A DNA stretch of 9,255 nucleotides from an uncultured Gemmatimonadota bacterium (GCA_946479015.1 CAMLEQ010000132.1:1-9255); one strand, 5' to 3'; shown: positions 1-6,282, counted from the stretch's first letter. The notes: generated by a model not told the origin, from the letters alone. A program made the numbers and translations.

Positions 1-647
1 ATCAGCACCGCGACGACGACGAACGCGATCGCCACACCCGCGGTCCGCGCGATCGAGAGGGCGCTCACGCCGCTACCAGCAACCATCGCCGCTACGACGG
101 CCAGAATCACGAGCCCGACGATGTCGTCGATCACCGCGGCTCCCAGAACCACTCGGCCTTCCGACGTGTCGAGGCACCCGAGTTCCGAGAGCACACGTGC
201 CGAGATTCCCACGGACGTGGCGCACAGCGCGGCCGCGAGCACGAGCGCCGGAATCATCGGGACACCGAGCGCCATCGTCGTGACCATTCCAAGCGCGAAC
301 GGCAGCGCGACGCCAGCGAGAGCAACGGTGGCCGCGGAGCTTCCGACGCTCAGGAGCGGCTTCAGCGCGGTGTGCAGTCCCGTCTCGAAGAGCAGCACCA
401 CCACCCCGATCTCGGCGAGCGCGTGGATGACCGGATCGTCAGGCCGAACGATACCGAGCAGCGAACCACCGAGCAGCACGCCCGCGATCAGCTCGCCGAG
501 CACCGCGGGCTGGCCGATGCGTTGCGCGAGCTCTCCGAGCAGCTTGGTCGCGACGAAGATCGCGACGAGGGTGCCGAGGAGCGCGGCCACGCCGCCCGTT
601 TCACCGCCTGCGGCTGCCGCGAGCAGAGGAACGAGCGGGAGCGTCAC
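1..647 (-). CDS. CPA2-family cation:proton antiporter (NapA/KefB-like), C-terminus outside window
   Basis: An integral membrane protein of the Na_H_Exchanger (CPA2) family, expected to exchange Na+ or K+ for H+ across the inner membrane. The 215 visible residues, read from the minus strand, form about seven hydrophobic segments. The family hallmark is the aspartate pair in VIDDIVGLVIL (Asp174-Asp175). In this superfamily a DD pair goes with electrogenic NapA/NhaA-type transport, and ND with electroneutral exchange. Other CPA2 motifs are QPAVLGELIAGVLLG (46-60), VVLLFETGLHT (83-93) and ATSVGISARVLSELG (143-157), the last very like NapA. The GTG start (645-647) overlaps the speA TGA stop (644-646) as GTGA, so translation is probably coupled to speA; I see no good Shine-Dalgarno sequence. 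The 3' end, and any regulatory RCK/TrkA-N domain, lies beyond base 1. Codons ending in A or T are commoner than in speA. Family confident; ion specificity not determinable. Confidence 0.93.
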   Translation of the reverse strand, partial: MTLPLVPLLAAAAGGETGGVAALLGTLVAIFVATKLLGELAQRIGQPAVLGELIAGVLLGGSLLGIVRPDDPVIHALAEIGVVVLLFETGLHTALKPLLSVGSSAATVALAGVALPFALGMVTTMALGVPMIPALVLAAALCATSVGISARVLSELGCLDTSEGRVVLGAAVIDDIVGLVILAVVAAMVAGSGVSALSIARTAGVAIAFVVVAVL

Positions 648-2587
648 TGCGCCGCTTCGCCTTCGAGGTAGGTATAGCCCTCCAGACCCGCGACGTAATC
701 GGCGATGAACGTGTTCGCCTCCTGCCGAGACAGATGCTTGGCGTTCGACACCTTTCGGCGGAAGATCTGCAGAAGGTCCGACGCGCGGAACTGCACGTAG
801 TTGAGCACCTCCGTCACGGTGTCGCCGTGCACGAGGTCGGTCACCTCGTAGCCGTTCGGCGACAGGCGCACGTGCACCGCGTTCGTGTCCCCGAACAGGT
901 TGTGCAGGTCGCCGAGGATCTCCTGGTAGGCGCCGGTGAGGAAGATCCCCAGGATGTACGGCGCCCCCTCCCGCACCGGATGCAGCTCGAGGCTCGGCCG
1001 CCCGTGCCGGCCGCCCGCGAAGCGGTCGATCTTCCCGTCCGAGTCGCAGGTGATGTCCTGCAGCGTGCCGCGCCGCACGGGCTCCTCGTCGAGCCGGTGG
1101 ATCGGCATGATCGGGAAGAGCTGGTCGATCGCCCAGCTGTCGGGGAGCGACTGGAACACGCTGAAGTTGCAGAAGTAGCGGTCCACCAGCTGCGCCTCGA
1201 GATCCTCGATGATGTCCGAGTACTCCTCGCGGTCGCGCTGGGCGATGCGCGCGCACGCGTTCAGCGTGGCGGCGTAGAGCTGCTCGGCGAGCGCGCGCCC
1301 GCGCAGCGAGAGCACGCCGCTGTTGAAGAGCGCCTGCGCCCGCTCCTTCGCGAACGTGGCGTCGTGGTACACCTCGCGCACCGAGCGCGTGGACACGGTC
1401 TCGTACCCTTCCTTGAGCTCGTGCAGGACGGCGTGATCCTCGTCCGTGAGCTCCGGCACCGGCACCTCCTGCTGCGACTCCACGTCGATGACGTCGATCA
1501 GCAGCAGCGCGTGGTGCGCGGTGAGCGCGCGCCCCGACTCGGAGATGATGTGCGGCATCGGGAGCTCCGCCTCCCGGCACGCCTCGCCGATGGTGTAGAT
1601 GATGTCGTTGGCGTACTCCTGGACGGAGTAGTTCACGCTCGCCGCCACCGTGGAGCCCGAGCCGTCGTAGTCGATGCCGAGCCCCCCGCCGACGTCCACG
1701 TGCGTGATGTTCACCCCCGCCGCGTGCATCTCGGCGTAGAAGCGCGCCACCTCCTGCAGCCCCGCCTTGATGTAGCGGATGTCGGTGATCTGCGAGCCCA
1801 GGTGGAAGTGCACGAGCTTGAGCACGTCGAGCCGCCCCACCGCCTGGAGCTTGTCGATCACCTTCACCAGCTCGCTCGCGGTGAGCCCGAACTTGGACTT
1901 CTCCCCGCCACTCTCCGCCCAGCGGCCGAACCCCTCCGAGGCCAGCTTGATGCGCACGCCGGCCGTCGGCTGCACGCCCATCTCGTCGGCCACACGGAGC
2001 AGGATGTCCAGCTCGCTCACCTGCTCGATCACCACGAACACCTGGTGCCCCAGCTTCTGCCCCATGAGGGCGAGGCGCATGAACTCCTCGTCCTTGTAGC
2101 CGTTGCACACGATCATGTGGTTGGCCGACTCGCTCAGCGCCAGCACCGCCTGCAGCTCCGGCTTGCTGCCGCACTCCAGCCCGACGCCCGCGGGCGCGCC
2201 GAACTGCACGATCTCCTCCACCACGTGGCGCTGCTGGTTCACCTTGATCGGGTAGACCAGCGTGTAGTCACCCTCGTAGTTGAACTCGCGGATCGCGTTC
2301 CGGAACCGCTGGCCGATCACCTCGATGCGCGAGCGCAGGATGTCGGAGAAGCGGAGGAGCATGGGGAGGCCGATCCCCTGCTCCGCGAGGTCCATGGCGA
2401 GCTCGTAGAGGTCGAGCCCGCGCTCGGGGTGCGACTTGTCGGGGCGCACCACGACGTGCCCCTTCTCGTTCACATCGAAGAAGCCGATCCCCCACCCTTC
2501 CACGTTGTAGAGCGCGCGGGAGTCTTCGATGGTCCACGCCGAGGCGGCCGGCGGCGGCGAAGCTGGTTCAGCGACTCGTGTAGCCAT
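644..2587 (-). CDS. speA: biosynthetic arginine decarboxylase (PLP-dependent)
   Basis: Decarboxylates L-arginine to agmatine and CO2, the first step of the arginine route to putrescine and spermidine; expected to be cytosolic or periplasm-associated as in other SpeA proteins. The 647 residues match the family's usual length (E. coli about 658). It belongs to fold III PLP decarboxylases. The Schiff-base lysine is Lys115 in VYPIKVNQQRH. The PLP barrel continues through GLECGSKPEL (136-145), LVHFHLGSQI (258-267), the phosphate-binding glycine loop DVGGGLGIDYDGS (298-310) and SESGRALTAHHA (349-360). The second active-site motif DITCDSDGKID (511-521) supplies Cys514 and Asp515. The ATG at 2585-2587 is the only sensible start, but there is no Shine-Dalgarno sequence, and a promoter-like pair just upstream suggests a leaderless transcript. 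It lies 53 nt downstream of pdxH, which makes its cofactor, and its stop overlaps the antiporter start. No agmatinase or agmatine deiminase is in view. Confidence 0.97.
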   Translation of the reverse strand: MATRVAEPASPPPAASAWTIEDSRALYNVEGWGIGFFDVNEKGHVVVRPDKSHPERGLDLYELAMDLAEQGIGLPMLLRFSDILRSRIEVIGQRFRNAIREFNYEGDYTLVYPIKVNQQRHVVEEIVQFGAPAGVGLECGSKPELQAVLALSESANHMIVCNGYKDEEFMRLALMGQKLGHQVFVVIEQVSELDILLRVADEMGVQPTAGVRIKLASEGFGRWAESGGEKSKFGLTASELVKVIDKLQAVGRLDVLKLVHFHLGSQITDIRYIKAGLQEVARFYAEMHAAGVNITHVDVGGGLGIDYDGSGSTVAASVNYSVQEYANDIIYTIGEACREAELPMPHIISESGRALTAHHALLLIDVIDVESQQEVPVPELTDEDHAVLHELKEGYETVSTRSVREVYHDATFAKERAQALFNSGVLSLRGRALAEQLYAATLNACARIAQRDREEYSDIIEDLEAQLVDRYFCNFSVFQSLPDSWAIDQLFPIMPIHRLDEEPVRRGTLQDITCDSDGKIDRFAGGRHGRPSLELHPVREGAPYILGIFLTGAYQEILGDLHNLFGDTNAVHVRLSPNGYEVTDLVHGDTVTEVLNYVQFRASDLLQIFRRKVSNAKHLSRQEANTFIADYVAGLEGYTYLEGEAAQ

Positions 2588-2596
2588 AGTGCGCGA

Positions 2597-2625
2597 AGTT
2601 TACGTGGTGGCGGCGGCCAGGTGTA
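2597..2625 (-). promoter_or_regulatory. possible internal promoter for speA (leaderless)
   Basis: On the minus strand TACACC (2620-2625, 3 of 6 matches to the sigma70 -35 consensus) lies 17 nt from TAAACT (2597-2602, 4 of 6 matches to TATAAT). Transcription would start near 2590, about 3 nt before the speA ATG, which fits the absence of a ribosome-binding site. The match is weak and the gap is also short enough for simple operon read-through from pdxH. Confidence 0.25.
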
Positions 2626-2640
2626 GGGTCCGCGCGGGCG

Positions 2641-3264
2641 CTACGGGAAGAGCCGGCGCACGCGCCACCCCGCGCCCGCGCGCTCGTAGACGATCCGCTC
2701 GTGCAGGCGGAACGCGCGGCTGCGCCAGAACTCGATGCGCTGCGGGCGCACCAGGACCCCAGACCAGTGCGGCGGGCGCGGCACGGGCCGCCCGGCGAAG
2801 CGCCGCTCGACATCCCGCACGCGGGCCTCCAGCTCGGCATCGCTCGAGAGCGTCTCGCTCTGCAGCGAGGCCCACGCCCCGATCTGGCTCTCGCGCGCGC
2901 GGGTGGCGAAGTAGGCGTCCGCTTCCTCCGGGGGCACGGGCTCCGCGATCCCCTCCACGCGCACCTGACGCTCGAGCGGCTGCCAGTGGAAGCAGAGCGC
3001 CGCCTTCGGGTGCGCCAGCAGCTCCCGCCCCTTGCGGCTCTCGTAGTTCGTGTAGAAGACGAAGCCGCGATCGTCCACGCCCTTGAGGAGCACGATGCGT
3101 ACCGACGGCTGCCCGTCATCGCCGACCGTCGCCAGCGACATCGCCGTGGGCTCGGGAAGGATCGAGCGCTCGATCGCGCTCGCCTCTTCGAGCAGCGCCA
3201 CGAAGCGCTCGATCGGATCCGCCGCCGGCACCTCCGTCGTCACCACGGCCTCAGTCGCCGCCAT
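2641..3264 (-). CDS. pdxH: pyridoxamine/pyridoxine 5'-phosphate oxidase
   Basis: An FMN enzyme that oxidises pyridoxine or pyridoxamine 5'-phosphate with O2 to pyridoxal 5'-phosphate, the last step of vitamin B6 synthesis and salvage. At 207 residues it is slightly shorter than E. coli PdxH (218). It aligns by eye along its length: DPIERFVALLEEA (16-28) at the N-terminus, RIVLLKG (56-62) and FYTNYESRKG (70-79) at the FMN site, ERQVRVEG (98-105), the family stretch RESQIGAWAS (124-133), and IEFWRSRAFRLHERIVY (177-193). The substrate-binding Arg and His fall at 186 and 188, and the usual W...RLFP ending is present. The ATG start (3262-3264) lies inside the preceding gene, whose stop is at 3251-3253, a 14-nt overlap that suggests translational coupling. 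It sits upstream of speA, a PLP-dependent enzyme. The oxygen requirement points to an aerobic or facultative host. Confidence 0.96.
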   Translation of the reverse strand: MAATEAVVTTEVPAADPIERFVALLEEASAIERSILPEPTAMSLATVGDDGQPSVRIVLLKGVDDRGFVFYTNYESRKGRELLAHPKAALCFHWQPLERQVRVEGIAEPVPPEEADAYFATRARESQIGAWASLQSETLSSDAELEARVRDVERRFAGRPVPRPPHWSGVLVRPQRIEFWRSRAFRLHERIVYERAGAGWRVRRLFP

Positions 3265-4039
3265 CGATCAGTCCGCCCAGCATGCCGAGCACGCTCCCCT
3301 CTTCCTTGCGCGCGCCCCCCTGCCGCGGCGCGGCGGCGATGATGCGATCGGCGAGGCGCGAGAACGGCAGCGTCTGGAGCACGACGCGCCCGGGGCCGGT
3401 GAGCCGCGCGAAGAAGAGCCCCTCGCCGCCGAAGAGCGCGGTCTTGATCCCCGGCACCATCTGGATGTCGTACTGCACTGTCGGCTGGAGCGCCACGAGG
3501 CAGCCGGTGTCCACGCGCAGCGTCTCGCCGGGGGCGAGGTCCACGTTGTACAGCGTGCCGCACGCATGGAGGAAGCAGAGCCCATCGCCGTGCAGCTTCT
3601 GCAGGATGAACCCCTCGCCACCGAAGAATCCGGCCCCGATGCGCCGCGTGAAGGCGATCGTCACGTCGATCCCGCGCGCGCCGCAGAGAAAGGAGTCCTT
3701 CTGGCAGAGGAGCGTGCCCCCCCACTCGGTGAGATCGATGGGGAGGATCTTTCCCGGATACGGCGACGAGAACGCGACGTCGCGCCGGCGCGGCGCCTCG
3801 TTCGCGAACAGCGTGACGAAGAAGGAGTCGCCGGAGAGGATCCGCTTCCCGCCCGCGAGGAGCTTGCCGAGCAGCCCCGTCTGACGTCCCGTGGCATCGA
3901 GCGTGGTGGCCATGCTGATGCCGTCCTGCATGAACATCATCGCGCCGGCCTCGGCCACCACCGCCTCTCCCGGGTCGAGCGTGACGACGACCGCCTGCAG
4001 GTCATCTCCGATCACACGATAGTCGATCTGATCCGCCAT
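3251..4039 (-). CDS. AIM24 / TIGR00266 family protein
   Basis: A 262-residue member of the AIM24 family (TIGR00266), soluble beta-rich proteins widespread in bacteria, named from a yeast mitochondrial protein; no biochemical activity is firmly established. The family pattern is complete: a start of the type YRVIGDDLQAVVVTLDPGE (7-25), AEAGAMMFM (29-37), PYPGKILPIDL (93-103), the paired glycine motifs FFGGEGFILQKL (138-149) and LFGGEGLFFARL (202-213), LRVDTGCLVA (174-183), and a closing LPFSRLADRI (224-233). No signal peptide or membrane segment is visible. After residue 235 a Gly/Lys/Glu-rich tail is probably disordered. The ATG (4037-4039) is preceded by GAGGAG (4045-4050) at 5-nt spacing, a strong ribosome-binding site. 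It is the first gene of the apparent pdxH-speA-antiporter operon. Function inside that operon is unknown. Confidence 0.92.
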   Translation of the reverse strand: MADQIDYRVIGDDLQAVVVTLDPGEAVVAEAGAMMFMQDGISMATTLDATGRQTGLLGKLLAGGKRILSGDSFFVTLFANEAPRRRDVAFSSPYPGKILPIDLTEWGGTLLCQKDSFLCGARGIDVTIAFTRRIGAGFFGGEGFILQKLHGDGLCFLHACGTLYNVDLAPGETLRVDTGCLVALQPTVQYDIQMVPGIKTALFGGEGLFFARLTGPGRVVLQTLPFSRLADRIIAAAPRQGGARKEEGSVLGMLGGLIDGGD

Positions 4040-4083
4040 CTCCGCTCCTCGTCCGCCGCGCGGACGGCTGTGAATCGCACGCC

Positions 4084-4103
4084 GCGGCGCCGCCCGGCGC
4101 CGC
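4084..4103 (-). other. hairpin at the predicted 5' end of the AIM24 operon leader
   Basis: A perfect 8-bp inverted repeat (GCGGCGCC / GGCGCCGC) with a 4-nt loop starts almost exactly at the predicted transcription start. It could protect the 5' end of the transcript or may be chance in GC-rich sequence. Confidence 0.35.
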
Positions 4104-4109
4104 CCGCGA

Positions 4110-4115
4110 ATTATC
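4110..4115 (-). promoter_or_regulatory. probable -10 element of the AIM24-pdxH-speA operon
   Basis: GATAAT on the minus strand matches TATAAT at 5 of 6 positions and stands out as an AT-rich island in very GC-rich sequence. Transcription would start near 4103 and give a leader of about 63 nt before the AIM24 ATG. The -35 position (around 4133-4138, TGGCGT) matches poorly, so an activator or alternative sigma factor may be involved. The palindromic terminator at 4158-4189 would insulate it from the gene upstream. Confidence 0.45.
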
Positions 4116-4157
4116 TCCGGTGATGACGCGCGACGCCAGGGCCGCGCGATGCGATGC

Positions 4158-4189
4158 GGGGCGGCGCGCTCGCGCGAGCGCGCCGCCCC
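4158..4189 (-). terminator. 32-nt perfect palindrome, probable terminator of the Sel1/kinase-lobe gene
   Basis: The left arm 4158-4173 is exactly the reverse complement of the right arm 4174-4189, with no spacer. It lies about 26 nt past the stop of the upstream gene (4215). All but two pairs are G-C, so the hairpin would be extremely stable. There is no U-tract on the downstream side, so it is not a textbook intrinsic terminator. It may stop RNA polymerase without one, protect the 3' end of the transcript, or be symmetric on both strands. A separate 12-nt perfect palindrome lies at 4201-4212, between the stop codon and this element. Confidence 0.55.
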
Positions 4190-4214
4190 GTCGTCGCGTG
4201 CCTCCGCGGAGGCG

Positions 4215-6173
4215 TCAGGGCGAGATGCCGCGCTGCCGCAGCTCGGCGATCGCGTCGCGGTAGCCCTGCTTCGCGGACTTCCGGAACCAGCTCACCGCCT
4301 CCGCGTCGTCGCGCTCGACACCGCGACCGTTCGCGTACATGAAGCCGAGGTTGTACTGCGCCTGCGCGTTCCCCTGGTCCGCCGCGAGCCGGAACCACTT
4401 CACCGCCTGCCCGTCATCGCGACGTACCCCCTTGCCGTTGCCGTACAGCCAGCCGAGGTAGTTCTGCGCCTTCGCGCTTCCCTGCTGCGCGGCCTTGGTG
4501 TACCAGCCCACGGCCTCTCCGATGTTCTTGTCCACGCCGGTGCCGTTCTCGTACGCCGCCGCGAGGTCGAGCTGCGCGTCCTCGTCGCCGAGCAGCGCCG
4601 CCTTGCGGTACCACGTCACCGCCTCGCGAGGGTCGGCCTGCACGCCGCGCCCGGACGCGTACATGCGCCCGAGCTGATACGCGGCATCGCGGCCGCCGGC
4701 ATCCGCCGCCTTGCGATACCAGCTCAGCGCCTGCGCCGGGTCGCGCCCGACACCGAGCCCCTGATCGTACATCACGCCGAGGTTCCGCTCCGCGACCACG
4801 CTCCCCGCGCCCGCCTCGCGCGAGCACGCGGTGAGCGCAGCGCTCCAGTTCTTCGCCGCGTACGCGGCATCGCACGAGAGCGTGGGGGGCGCCGGCGTGT
4901 CGGAGGTGGCGGCGGGAGCGGCCGACTGCGTACGTCGATGCGGCGGCGGCGCCGTCCGGTGCGACGCGGCCGGCACGGCCGCGCTGCGCACGGGCGCCAT
5001 CACGGGCGTCCACACCAGCGTCTGGCCGGTGTCGAGCCGCACGCGCTCGGTGACGCTCACGTATCCCGGCGCGCTCGCGGACAGCGCGTACTCGCCCGGC
5101 GGCAGCGTCACCGGCGAATGCGTGAGCACCTCGCCATCGATCGTCACGGTGGCACCGCGCGGCAGGCTCGCCGCGATCTCGATGTGCCCCGAGTCGCGCA
5201 CGGCCGGTGCCGCGGCCTCGTGCAGCCCGGGGCCTTCCTGGAGCGCCGCCGACGCGCCGCTGCCCGCGGCGCCGACTCGCGCCTGCGTGCCGTCGGGTGA
5301 GCTGCGGAGCTGCACGAACACGCCGAGCGCGAACACCCCGGCCACCACGCCGGCGATCGCGCCGATCACCCACCCCGGCGTCTTCTTCGGTGGGAGCGGC
5401 GGGAGCACCTCGTCCTTCGGCGCCTCCTCCGCAGGGAGCAGCACGGCCTGCGGCGTCGCGCGGGCCGGCGACGGCTGCGCGCGCGGCGACTGCGTCTCCG
5501 TGGGCGCCGCTGGTGGCTCGGCCGCGGACACCGGCGCCATCGCGCTCGTGGGTGACGCGTACGTCGCCCCCATCGATGCCACCAGCGGCTTCATCACCTG
5601 CGTGACGCCGAGCGAGTACGACTCCGCGCCGTCGGGCTCCGATAGCGAATCTTTCTGCAGCCGCAGCGCCACGATGCGGCCGGTGGCCACATCGCGCGCG
5701 AAGTAGACGACGCCACCCCCTTCCGCGCGATCCATCTCACCGAGGATCTCGTACTCCCCCTGCGCCGCGCTCTTCACCGCGTCGAGCAGCTCCTGCCGCG
5801 ACGGCGCCGAATCGGAGCGCTGCGCGCCGGTGATGTCGCTCCCGCACTGCGCGCAGAACCGCCCCCACCCCACGAGGGGCGCGCGGCACTTGGGACAGAC
5901 GCCCCCCATCGGCGGGATGCTCGCGTCGAGCTCGCGCACCACCGTGAGCGCGTAACCATCTCCGTCCGGCTCGAGCCGCAGCGCGACGAGCTTCGCCGTC
6001 GCCAGCTCGCGCGCGAGATAGATCACGCGACCGCCCGCGCCGCGACCGAGCTCTCCCAGGATGTCGTACTCGTGCGCCGCGGCCTCCTTGACCGCGCGCA
6101 GCAGCTCATCGTCGGCGCCGACGCCCCCGGGACGTCCGGACATCACCCGGGTGGTACCGGTCTGTCGCAACAT
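4215..6173 (-). CDS. membrane protein: two kinase-N-lobe-like modules + zinc ribbon + TM + PEGA + Sel1 repeats
   Basis: I know no named gene for this 652-residue architecture. Residues 22-70 and 127-175 are two ungapped copies (29 of 49 identical) that resemble strands beta1-beta3 of a Hanks-type Ser/Thr kinase. Copy 1 has EYDILGELGRGAGGRV and LVALRL; copy 2 has a degraded glycine loop. Arg66 and Arg171 sit where kinases have the ATP-binding Lys, and no HRD or DFG catalytic lobe exists. Between the copies is a zinc ribbon, CPKC (93-96) and CAQC (107-110). A Pro/Ala linker, one membrane helix (about 267-287), a PEGA domain (about 329-387) and five Sel1 repeats (462-637) follow. Topology is probably N-terminus inside, PEGA and Sel1 outside. 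I start at ATG 6171-6173: it has GGAG 5 nt upstream and a promoter-like pair just before it. The frame is open to an ATG at 6273-6275, but that lies upstream of that promoter and inside a hairpin. Likely a scaffold or sensor; catalysis is improbable. Confidence 0.88.
   Translation of the reverse strand: MLRQTGTTRVMSGRPGGVGADDELLRAVKEAAAHEYDILGELGRGAGGRVIYLARELATAKLVALRLEPDGDGYALTVVRELDASIPPMGGVCPKCRAPLVGWGRFCAQCGSDITGAQRSDSAPSRQELLDAVKSAAQGEYEILGEMDRAEGGGVVYFARDVATGRIVALRLQKDSLSEPDGAESYSLGVTQVMKPLVASMGATYASPTSAMAPVSAAEPPAAPTETQSPRAQPSPARATPQAVLLPAEEAPKDEVLPPLPPKKTPGWVIGAIAGVVAGVFALGVFVQLRSSPDGTQARVGAAGSGASAALQEGPGLHEAAAPAVRDSGHIEIAASLPRGATVTIDGEVLTHSPVTLPPGEYALSASAPGYVSVTERVRLDTGQTLVWTPVMAPVRSAAVPAASHRTAPPPHRRTQSAAPAATSDTPAPPTLSCDAAYAAKNWSAALTACSREAGAGSVVAERNLGVMYDQGLGVGRDPAQALSWYRKAADAGGRDAAYQLGRMYASGRGVQADPREAVTWYRKAALLGDEDAQLDLAAAYENGTGVDKNIGEAVGWYTKAAQQGSAKAQNYLGWLYGNGKGVRRDDGQAVKWFRLAADQGNAQAQYNLGFMYANGRGVERDDAEAVSWFRKSAKQGYRDAIAELRQRGISP
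4263..4790 (-). repeat. five tandem Sel1-like (TPR-related) repeats
   Basis: Five units of 36 residues (the first slightly short) with the Sel1 pattern: AQYNLGFMYANGRGV, then a charged turn, then EAVSWFRKSAKQG. They begin near residues 462, 494, 530, 566 and 602 of the protein starting at 6173. Sel1 repeats form a curved alpha-solenoid used for protein-protein contact. Because they follow the membrane helix they should be on the outer face of the inner membrane. Confidence 0.9.
5649..5795 (-). repeat. kinase-N-lobe-like module, copy 2
   Basis: Residues 127-175. The same strand layout as copy 1, ending in a YFAR and IVALRL pair, but the glycine loop is further decayed (DRAEGGGVV where kinases have GxGxxGxV). 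Arg171 replaces the usual Lys. A Tyr/Leu/Val pattern after it echoes the segment following copy 1, so the duplicated unit may extend to about 70 residues. Confidence 0.65.
5844..5897 (-). other. zinc-ribbon coding segment (CxxC-x10-CxxC)
   Basis: Cys93, Cys96, Cys107 and Cys110 make two knuckles, CPKC and CAQC, ten residues apart, the typical double-CxxC zinc ribbon. It sits between the two kinase-like modules. Metal binding is inferred from the pattern. Confidence 0.85.
5964..6110 (-). repeat. kinase-N-lobe-like module, copy 1
   Basis: Residues 22-70. GRGAGGRV fits the kinase glycine-loop pattern GxGxxGxV, but with one extra residue before the Tyr that follows. YLARE and LVALRL occupy the beta2 and beta3 positions, with Arg66 in place of the ATP-binding Lys. 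The helix-like LLRAVKEAAAHEY before it resembles the segment that precedes many bacterial kinase domains. Confidence 0.65.
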
Positions 6174-6202
6174 GTCTTCTCCGGCGAATGGTCTCCGGCG
6201 GT

Positions 6203-6231
6203 ACAGTACGGCCGGGATCGGCGATTGGAAA
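6203..6231 (-). promoter_or_regulatory. candidate sigma70-type promoter of the kinase-lobe/Sel1 gene
   Basis: TTTCCA (6226-6231, 4 of 6 to TTGACA) and TACTGT (6203-6208, TAnnnT) are separated by exactly 17 nt. Transcription would begin near 6196, giving a leader of about 23 nt that includes the GGAG (6179-6182) ribosome-binding site before ATG 6171-6173. This arrangement supports the shorter start. The -10 match is only partial. Confidence 0.4.
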
Positions 6232-6252
6232 GAGCGAGCGCCGCACGCGAAG

Positions 6253-6282
6253 CGCGCCCGCGGCCGGGAGGCCACGGGCGCG
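6253..6282 (-). terminator. hairpin terminator after the TPR gene
   Basis: Arms CGCGCCCG (6253-6260) and CGGGCGCG (6275-6282) pair perfectly. One mismatch (6261/6274), a further 4-bp GGCC/GGCC stem and a GGGA loop complete the hairpin. It lies 38 nt past the TPR gene stop (6320-6322). No clear U-tract follows, so termination may need help or be partial. It separates the two membrane-protein genes. Confidence 0.55.

Noticed and set aside
121..708. 195-codon Ser/Thr/Pro/Ala-rich plus-strand open frame
   Set aside because: It is antisense to the antiporter, whose minus-strand frame has coherent membrane helices and CPA2 motifs.
734..2626. 630-codon open frame on the plus strand opposite speA
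   Set aside because: Its translation is rich in Arg, His, Val and Leu with no family motif, and lies antisense to a clear arginine decarboxylase. Such frames are expected in DNA with very high third-position GC.
4263..4790. Possible CRISPR-like or DNA-level tandem repeat
   Set aside because: The periodicity is at protein level (36-residue Sel1 units) with diverged DNA; there are no identical repeats with unique spacers.
4149..5300. 383-codon plus-strand open frame opposite the Sel1 region
   Set aside because: It mirrors the Sel1 repeats in antisense, giving repeated Leu/Arg/Val/His strings with no independent family signal.
5649..6110. Calling the gene an active Ser/Thr protein kinase
   Set aside because: Only N-lobe-like strands are present; the ATP-binding Lys is Arg in both copies and there is no HRD or DFG motif.
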